Shown here one piece after another: positions 56,346 through 64,000 of a stretch of DNA of 64,000 nt (within the stretch, counting starts at the first letter, position 1; each line of letters begins with the position of its first letter). The stretch covers positions 17,287,122-17,351,121 of the forward strand of contig JAULJL010000024.1 in assembly GCA_030761205.1 (NCBI GenBank), in the 5' to 3' direction. The DNA is from Fremontodendron californicum (Eukaryota > Streptophyta > Magnoliopsida > Malvales > Malvaceae). The notes below the pieces were generated by a model. That model searched no databases and was not told the origin of the DNA. It saw only the letters and a list, made by a program, of their open reading frames with translations. The position numbers were made by a program, and so were the translations under genes.

Positions 56346-58005
56346 TGTTGGTGTAAGCCTTACAAGCCAATCTAGTTAGGCTTGTAAAACACTATTTATA
56401 TATTCATGTATTGCACATTATAGTTTATTAATTATAATTGAGGTATTTCTTTATCCATAAGTATTGTTATAATTGTTATAAATGACTTGTGAAGATAAAG
56501 CCCATGAGACACAATGGCATTGCAAAAGAATTGTAAGGTGTTAAAATTATGAGGATCCTTATGCATCAATGCCGTGTTTCTAAACTGTTCCTCGTCATTG
56601 TATTGTCAAGACAGGGCATTGACAATGCTCAAAGACTGGCATATGTTAAGCCTTCATGCACTTGGTGCATGCAACTGATCTCATAGGTTGAAAGTATAGA
56701 GATACGTGGGGATAACATATGGGTGCTTGTTAGTTGAACAAGTTCACTGAACATGAACCGCTATGAGAGTTCCATTTGGTATTTCACTCAAGTGTCTATG
56801 GTAAATACTCTCATGTGTCAATAGTGTAAGTAATCCTTTGACTTGTGACACCAGGTCATCTTGTATGTGAACTGTAATACTTAGATTTCATCACGAACGG
56901 GTCCCAATCACGAGGATGCTTAAAGTAGGGTGTTATTGGGTATGACATGAAGCATACAAAGATGAATGAGTGATCCAGAGAGGATTCATCACCCCAAATG
57001 ATTAAGAAGACATATCTCACATGTATCTGGCTCATATTAACTTATTGAAGTCCTTGGCCAAGGCAATACTTAAGGAGTTAATATCAAGCTGCAGATCTAA
57101 TATGGAATGGGTTAAGAGTAGACACTGAACCATGCTCTTTCCTATCCCGGGATATTTGATGAAGGGATCGAATTATACAGACATATTGTACACGAAAGGC
57201 TAGTTGAAGCTTGATGACTCTCTTGGCATTTGGGTGGTCATGATGCATTGCTAGATGTCGCTCATGATCTATAAATATAAAGAAGAAATTCTTAATTGAA
57301 TTTATTATATTTATTGCCAACATGTTAAGGGCCTAATGGGTCACACACAAAAGGTGATTATTGAAATTAAAATGAGATTGGGCCAGATTAAATATTCATT
57401 AAGTGTTGTGGGTTTATTGTGAATATTTAATAATATATGTGTAAGGGCTTTAGTGCAATAAGTCCAAGAGTTGGCATACACTAAACCTGATAATATATAT
57501 ATGCCTTTTGTTGTTGCCGCCTCCCCTTAAGGAAGAAAAACCCTAGTAGCCGCATTCTCTCACCTCCCTGTGAGAATCGGCGCATAGAGAAAAGAGGAGA
57601 AGGAATCAGTTTTCTTCTGGCCTGCTTCTTTTCGGCTAACTAGAGTAAGAGGATGAAGGTTTCTCACAACCTAGACCACTAGCATCGTCTTGGCAAAACA
57701 TAATCTCAACCTTGTGAAGGCTTTCAGATCACCTGTTTGGATTACAGCTAGAGGTCGGACAATTGGACGACTTTGGTCTTCGACAAGCTAGCATTGTGTA
57801 CAAGAGAAAGAACATCAAGAATCTATGATGTGGTTTCGACAATCTCCATTACATATGTATAAGATTTTTTATTGTTATCTGTTCTTGACAGCTTGATCGT
57901 AGGATTCAGTGTCTCTTTGTTTTATTTTATTCCGCTGCTTTGTATATTTAACTTGTAGATTAAATTATACATTATCTCTGTTTGAGCATGAGCCGAATCT
58001 CAACA
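56346..58005 (+). mobile_element. Long solo-LTR-like repeat B (1,660 bp), nested
   Basis: TGTTGGTGTAAGCC ... AATCTCAACA, flanked by AGGCC (56341-56345) and CGGCC (58006-58010), a 4 of 5 match. Removing it rejoins the interrupted sequence ...GTGGTT(A/C)GGCC-ATGGTGGCC. It shares ordered non-coding blocks with repeat A at 40896-43331. No coding domains. Confidence 0.75.
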
Positions 58006-58239
58006 CGGCCATGGTGGCCTACATCCACGGGAGTATACCCAAAGGGCTACATTGATGATATTATTGAATTGTATAGAAGTCTATACAGAAATGTCCTATT
58101 TATACATGAGGGTTCTCACCATCTAAGAAAAAAATCACCACAGTAATAATTATAATAATATTGAAATTGTAATCTGAATCGTAATCAAATCAAAATTTCT
58201 AAGATTACTCTAATTACATTTATTATTTTAACCTCAATA

Positions 58240-61108
58240 TTCAAATAAATATGCCATTTCTTTCCTTCCTTCCTCTTATTTTCTTCTTCTCAAACATATT
58301 ATAAAATTCTTTACTTGATCTTCAAGACAACTAATTTGCATAATGATTTCAATAGCTAGTATATATAACTCATATTTGTCAAAATATATAATGCAAATAA
58401 TTAAAGAATATATGGGAAGTTATATTCTGACAAAAAGATGTGTTGGATAATTTGGTTACGTTTAATCAATCTAATTTGACAATGACAACTAACTTTTTAA
58501 GAAATGAAACCTAACATGATAACAATATATATTCTCTTGGACATTTATTTTATATTTTTAATGATTTTGCTTTTGATTTAAAGTGAGAAATATACCACTG
58601 TTTTAGCCCTCTCATCTAATTACTACTTTCAATAATATTCATATATTCAAAAAGGATATTTCAATTGTTAGAGCTTAAAGTTTTACTTTGAAAATTCCGT
58701 ATTCGAATTTTGAAATGAACAAAAATAAAATTTATGAGATATTAAATAACTCAATATCATATGTCATATGTATCAAAAAAAAAATCTTATTACATTCAAA
58801 AGTAGCATGTTCTTTAAAAATGTTTTTTTTGTTTCTTAAAACTCTCAACATTTTTTGAAGGCAAAACCTTTAACAGGACCAACTGGCATAATTAATTACA
58901 TGGGTAGGGTAGGGACTTTACCTTTATTAAATTTAAAATGTTATTAACGAGTGTTTTAGAATATTTTTTAAGATTAATTATTATATTATAATAATAATAT
59001 TGTATTAAATATAATAATTAATAATTTTATTTATTATTTAAATAAAAATAATATTATATAATAATTTTAAAAAATATTTTAAAAATATTCGTTAAAAAAT
59101 TCTTAAACTTATTATTGAGAGCAATTCTTATAGTAATTATTAATTATGAGATATATAGAAAGTAAGAATAAGACAATGGTGAAGCAATTTATCCAAGGAT
59201 ACCCTCTATCCTATCTTTAAACTCAAAAGATTCACAGAATTAGGGCTGGCAGTGATTGGGATGTTTTGGCTCTCAACTTCTCGAAAATTGTGATCAAACA
59301 AACATTTAATTATTCTGGACCCTTCTCCCTAGATTTAAAAATTCATGTATAACTTAAATATAATATAAATTATTAAATATATTAAAATTTTAAATATATA
59401 TATATTAAACGTATTGTAGTAATGGTGTTTAGATATATCGTATTGTATTTATTACATAATTTTTATGTTTATTAAACATATCATATTTTCATATTATATC
59501 TAAATTTATCGAATATAATTCTTCCATAAATTACTATATATTATACATATAATCAACATTTCATCTCTCTATTCTCTCTCATAATAATAAAAATATATTA
59601 GCAAACATATATATCACAAATAAAATTAGTTCATAATTAATAATTTATTATTATAATTTTAATTAATTAATGATTTATATATTAAAACTACTAGTGATTG
59701 AATTTTGACTACTACAATTAAGAAATGAACCCTCTGTTTATAAAATATTTAAGAAATTTATGTGAAAATTGAAAAGAAAGAAAAAGCAGGCAGCAATGAA
59801 AAGATAAAGAAGAATAGAATTAGTCGAGAAGAAGAGACAACAGAGATAAAAACAAAAAACTAAAGAAGGGTAAAGTCTGTAAATGTGGTGTGGAGTATGG
59901 AATAAGGCATGGATAATAATAAAGAATAAAGTGATTTCAATAATAATTTAATAAAGGTACGACTTAATATTAGATTTTTCTTCATGAATTTTCTAAAGTA
60001 GGGATCTATTGGAATGACAACAGTAAAATATGTCTCATGTTATTGTTTACTAAATGTAAGCAATGGTTCCATAATTCATACTAACTAGATAACTAAAAGA
60101 GCGCAACCAAAACAAAAAAAAAAACTTACAAGAACATAAGTTTTTATTTCACAAAAGATAATTTTTTCCAATTTTCTAAGTCCCAAAGTAAAGATCTATC
60201 TTTTTCCTTTAGGACTATCCTTAAATTATGTCTATTACAATACCTCTTATTTTTCTATATTCTATAATGAACTTTTAATTTTTTTAACTATAATAACTAC
60301 AAAACATCAGTATATAATTTTTTTAATACTAAAAACAAATTGTTTTCTTTTAAATCTATGTATGAGTCAAAAGTAAATAGCTAGGAAATATATATACATA
60401 TATATATATATTAGATTTTGGAGCACCACTATATGAATGAAAAAAATATATATACAGTTTATGTTTTGGAAGAGAATAATAAGTAAAAACATAAGTAGAT
60501 TTTTTAAGTGAAAATAATATACATCTTTTATTTTATATTTTTTATAATTATTTAAATTTTTATAATTTTTTCAATGAGTTGATATCACTTGACTGATCAA
60601 AACAAAAAATTTGATCGAATCATTAATAGATTATATATATTTGTATAAATTGATACCTCCATTAACCTTAAACTATATTTAAGAAGAAGAAAAAAAGGTA
60701 TCCCTCATTTTATAAACTTTATCCATCTCTTCCTAATTTTGAAATAGGAAGGGTTGCCCTAGGAGGACAAAGTTGATTAATATGTGAAACTAAATACAAA
60801 GAAAAATACAACTTATTTTGAAGCTCTTATTATAAATATATATTTTTTATTCAAAGTTGTTAGAAATAAATTGAGTTTTGAAATTAAATTTTATTATTTT
60901 TCAAAGCCATAAGCATATATTAGTATATTACTCTTATTTCTAGCGCTTGAATAATCGAATTTGATATGGATATGAATAAATATTTAAGATTACACCTAAT
61001 TTTTTTCTTTTTCTTTTTTTTTTTTGAGGGAACCTACTTTTTTTTGTTAATTCTTCAATTAATAATAAGATAAAATTCAAATTTTTAATCTTTGATCCTC
61101 TTGAATTT

Positions 61109-61161
<53 letters not shown>

Positions 61162-61305
61162 GCATGATGGAGCTTAACAACATCAAAGGCAAGATTATTC
61201 ATAATTTATATATTTTAAAAGTCATTTAATCAAACCTAAGGCTTCCAATATATATATATATATATAAATAATAATGAGGATATCTTAGGTTATAAATTTG
61301 ATTTT

Positions 61306-61339
<34 letters not shown>

Positions 61340-62040
61340 TTTTTTTTATATATTGACAGTAAAAAATTTTAACTTCACAAACGGATTAAGAGGTTTTCAC
61401 ATGTTCTACTTCTTTTTTAATTAATTTTTTTTTTTTACTATAACTTAAAAGATATATGTCACTGTGCTAATTCTATTTGTGAAGTTTAATAATTTCACAC
61501 GTCCAAAACATGTGATAATTTTTCGTATAATCAACTATATCCACATATATACCTAATATCATCTTTTATTTTGCTCAAAGATTTAAAATTTAAAATTCAA
61601 ATCTCAACATTTACTTTTATTTATGTATAAGCTAGGGCCTTTATTTGTACCAAAAAGACTCAAAGTCCTATTCTTGATGCTTTCTTCCTTTTTTTGCACT
61701 AACTAAAAAAAGGTAATTTAAACCCTAATTTTGAAAGGAAAAAAAAAAGGAAATAGTAGTGAATAAGTATGGTAAATTTGAGAAAGATATCATTTTATGA
61801 AGCAATGTCTAAAACAAACAATTTTCGATCAAAAGAGAGAAAGGGAGATACTATATATATATATATTTAAGAATTGGGTTCGATTAATGAGTTGCTTATA
61901 AGTATGAGTTAAGAATTATTTAATTATCATTTTATTTTTATTTTTATATTTGATACATTATTTGTACTAAATTTTAAAAAAATAATGCATTAATTAAATA
62001 TTTCTTTCATTAATATCAGTTTAACGAGTTCTCCTTTAAG
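58240..62040. other. AT-rich intergenic DNA without recognised gene
   Basis: Homopolymer tracts and (TA)n arrays (61113-61157, 61250-61266, 61309-61337). No element ends or coding motifs were found. Confidence 0.55.
61113..61157. repeat. (TA)n microsatellite
   Basis: About 45 bp of TA. A second array lies at 61309-61337. Confidence 0.92.
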
Positions 62041-62079
62041 AATTAACATTTAAGAACATTTTTTTTTTTTTGAAGTGCA

Positions 62080-62720
62080 CTAGTGTAGTCGGTCTCATAT
62101 CGATACAGATCAGTACGTACCAGTTTTAAGGTAAATCGAAACGGTATTAGTATTGTATCATTTCGGGTTTTGTACATGTCCGTACTGATCGTACCGGCCT
62201 GTAACGGTCTGTACCGGTCAATACCAATCAGTACCAACACGTACCAATCCGCATCGGGTGGTACAAAATTTTGATTTTTTTTTTTTTTAAAAAATTCACT
62301 TATCTAATTTTTTAAAACCAATTTCTAATGTTTTTTAAATTTTGGTCATTTTTATTATCATAATTACATTTAAAAATAAAATATATTTATTAAATTAGGC
62401 TATTTAACTTAATTAATAATAATTTATTATATTTTATATTTGTTTGATGTTTAAAAATTTGGATATTAAATATTTATAATTTTAAAATTTATATTTGCAT
62501 ATAAATATGTATATAAATATGTATGTAATTTAGGTATATTTGCATGTGTTTATAATATATATTTTATTAAAAAAAATTGAAAATAGGCTATATATATATA
62601 TATGAAAAAAATATTTAAAAAATATCGATAAATCCGAAATAGTACATCGATATCGATATATACAAATACTAAAACAAAAACGATACGATACTGATTATTT
62701 TGATATTCACTATGTGTGCC
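62080..62720. repeat. GTACCGGTC-type dispersed repeat, MITE-like
   Basis: The left half is rich in GTACCGGTC, CGTACTGATCGTACC and CAGTACCAACACGTACC words. The right half has inverted counterparts (GTACATCGATATCGATATA, ACGATACGATACTG) around an AT-rich core. The general form is common in plant genomes; ends and target duplication were not fixed. Confidence 0.5.
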
Positions 62721-62894
62721 CATGGTTGAATCAATATTTTCTTATTCAGTAACACCAAACTTACCTAAATAAAGAAAAAAGGAGAGGAGACGAGACGAGA
62801 GGTTTTTTTTATCTAAATATAGCTAAAAAAAATTATATACCAAAATACTGTTGTTTTCAGATTAATTCTCAAAATTCGTTTTTTTTTTAAGCTA

Positions 62895-62983
62895 GGAAAT
62901 CGCCATCCCCCATGGCGATTTCCCAGTGTAAAAATTGCAAAATATATCAAGGGAAATCGCCATGGGGGATGGCGATTTCCCTT
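62895..62983. repeat. Pair of GGAAATCGCCAT palindromes with reverse-complement loops
   Basis: Both have perfect 12-bp arms GGAAATCGCCAT/ATGGCGATTTCC. The first (62895-62923) has the loop CCCCC, the second (62949-62983, extended by AAG/CTT) the loop GGGGG, so each core is the exact reverse complement of the other. Arms match the GTCGCCAT palindromes at 50.6 and 55.8 kb. A (TA)n array follows at 62986-63021. Confidence 0.9.
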
Positions 62984-63022
<39 letters not shown>

Positions 63023-63129
63023 CTTAAATTAAAAAAAATGTAAATTTATTTTTAAATTTTGTATTTTAATTTTAAAAATTGTAAATTAAATTAAAAAAAT
63101 TATCTAGGTTTTTTTTAAAAAATATTTGT

Positions 63130-63650
63130 TTATTTTTTAAATATATATTAAAAATGTAATTTAATTTATTATTAAAATTTTATAAAAAATAAAATTTTAT
63201 TTCTTATTAAAATTTAAAAAAGAAAATTATATTTCTTATTAAATTTTTATTTTTTTATAATTTTTAATATTATAAAAAATAAAATCTAATTTATGATTAA
63301 AATTTTAAAAAAATAAAATTTTATATCTTATTAAATTTTAAAAAAGAAAATTATATTTCTTATTAAATGTTTATATCAAAAATTTTATTTCTTATACTTT
63401 TTTAATTTTATAAAAAATAAAATTTAATTTATTATTAAAAATTTATAAAATATACAATTTTATTGCTTATTAAAATTTTAGAAAATTATATTTCTTATTA
63501 AATTTTTATATCAAATTTTTTATTTCTTATAATTTTTTAATTTTATAAAAAATAAAATTTAATTTATTATTAAAAATTTATAAAATATACAATTTCATTG
63601 TTTATTAAAATTTGAAAAAGAAAATTATATTTGTTATACAATTTTAATTT
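63130..63650. repeat. AT-rich tandem repeat, period about 130-135 bp
   Basis: TTATAAAAAATAAAAT(T/C)TAATTTAT recurs near 63280, 63408 and 63543, each followed by similar T/A-rich blocks containing AGAAAATTATATTTCTTATT. Units are degenerate. Confidence 0.65.
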
Positions 63651-63652
63651 TA

Positions 63653-64000
63653 TGCTGTAGAAAATATTGGAATTGGATTCCTTCTGCAATGGATGGGACT
63701 AATGATTTAGGGTTAGGGAGAGAATTCAGCTATTTTCCAGTCAATCAAATGCTGTAGAAAATATTGGAATTAGATTCCTTCTGCAATGGATGAGACTGAT
63801 GGTTTAGGGTTAGGGATAGGTTAGAACTATTTTCCAGTCAATCAAATGCTGCAAAAAATATTGGAATTGGATTCCTTCTGCAATGGATGAGACTAATGGT
63901 TTAGGGTTAGGGATAGGTTTCAGCTATTTTCCAGTCAATCAAATGCTGCAGAAAATATTGGAATTGGATTCCTTCTACAATGGATGAGACTAATGATTTA
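63653..64000. repeat. 97-bp satellite, at least 3.6 units, running off the window
   Basis: TGCTG(T/C)A(G/A)(A)AAATATTGG starts at 63653, 63750, 63847 and 63944, an exact 97-bp period with few substitutions. Each unit contains GG(A/T)TTCCTTCT(G/A)CAATGGATG and TTTAGGGTTAGGG, which includes a plant telomere-type TTTAGGG heptamer. Confidence 0.93.

Overview
This is a window of nuclear DNA from a flowering plant. It is AT-rich, has intron-split genes with plant-type splice sites, and is packed with plant transposons (Ty1/Copia, Ty3/Gypsy, CACTA, hAT-type and Stowaway-like MITEs, a tRNA-derived SINE, a plant-mobile-domain element). I cannot name the species. The only gene that looks intact is methionine S-methyltransferase (MMT). 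Its last ten exons run on the + strand from the left edge to 21553. Its 5' part, with the promoter and first exons, lies outside the window.

Layout. 1-21553: MMT, with two Copia retrotransposons in its introns. A decayed sense-orientation copy lies at 1063-6636 and carries a hAT-type MITE. A young antisense copy lies at 14551-19677. Several MITEs also lie in the introns. 21554-24535: 3' flank and AT-rich DNA without genes. 24536-26165: a pentatricopeptide-repeat (PPR) pseudogene split by repeats, one of them a solo LTR with a perfect 5-bp target duplication. 26328-34900: a decayed Copia element with perfect TAACT duplications. Its leader holds a Gypsy gag-PR-RT-RNaseH fragment bounded on both sides by (TA)n arrays. 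35000-45100: MITEs, dispersed repeats, a short tandem array, a long solo-LTR-like repeat and a SINE. 45118-48912: a CACTA element with a broken En/Spm-type gene. About 50481-56007: an element with long terminal inverted repeats built from palindromes, carrying a broken plant mobile domain (PMD) gene on the minus strand. 56268-58300: an LTR/primer-site remnant with a second long solo LTR nested in it. 58300-64000: AT-rich DNA, a MITE-like repeat, a further palindrome pair, an AT-rich repeat array and a 97-bp satellite that runs off the right edge.

How it fits together. MMT makes S-methylmethionine, a phloem-transported sulfur compound. The rest is repeat DNA layered by successive insertions, and target duplications give much of the order. 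The points most worth a second look are: the PMD element whose terminal repeats are arrays of GTCGCCAT palindromes, with related hairpins 7 kb further on; a MITE pair in inverted orientation on either side of the largest visible MMT exon; the Gypsy fragment between (TA)n arrays; the young Copia whose LTRs are almost identical although its reading frame is broken at least six times; and a GC-AG intron in MMT. All calls were made by eye from sequence, without database searches. Family names rest on motifs I recognise.
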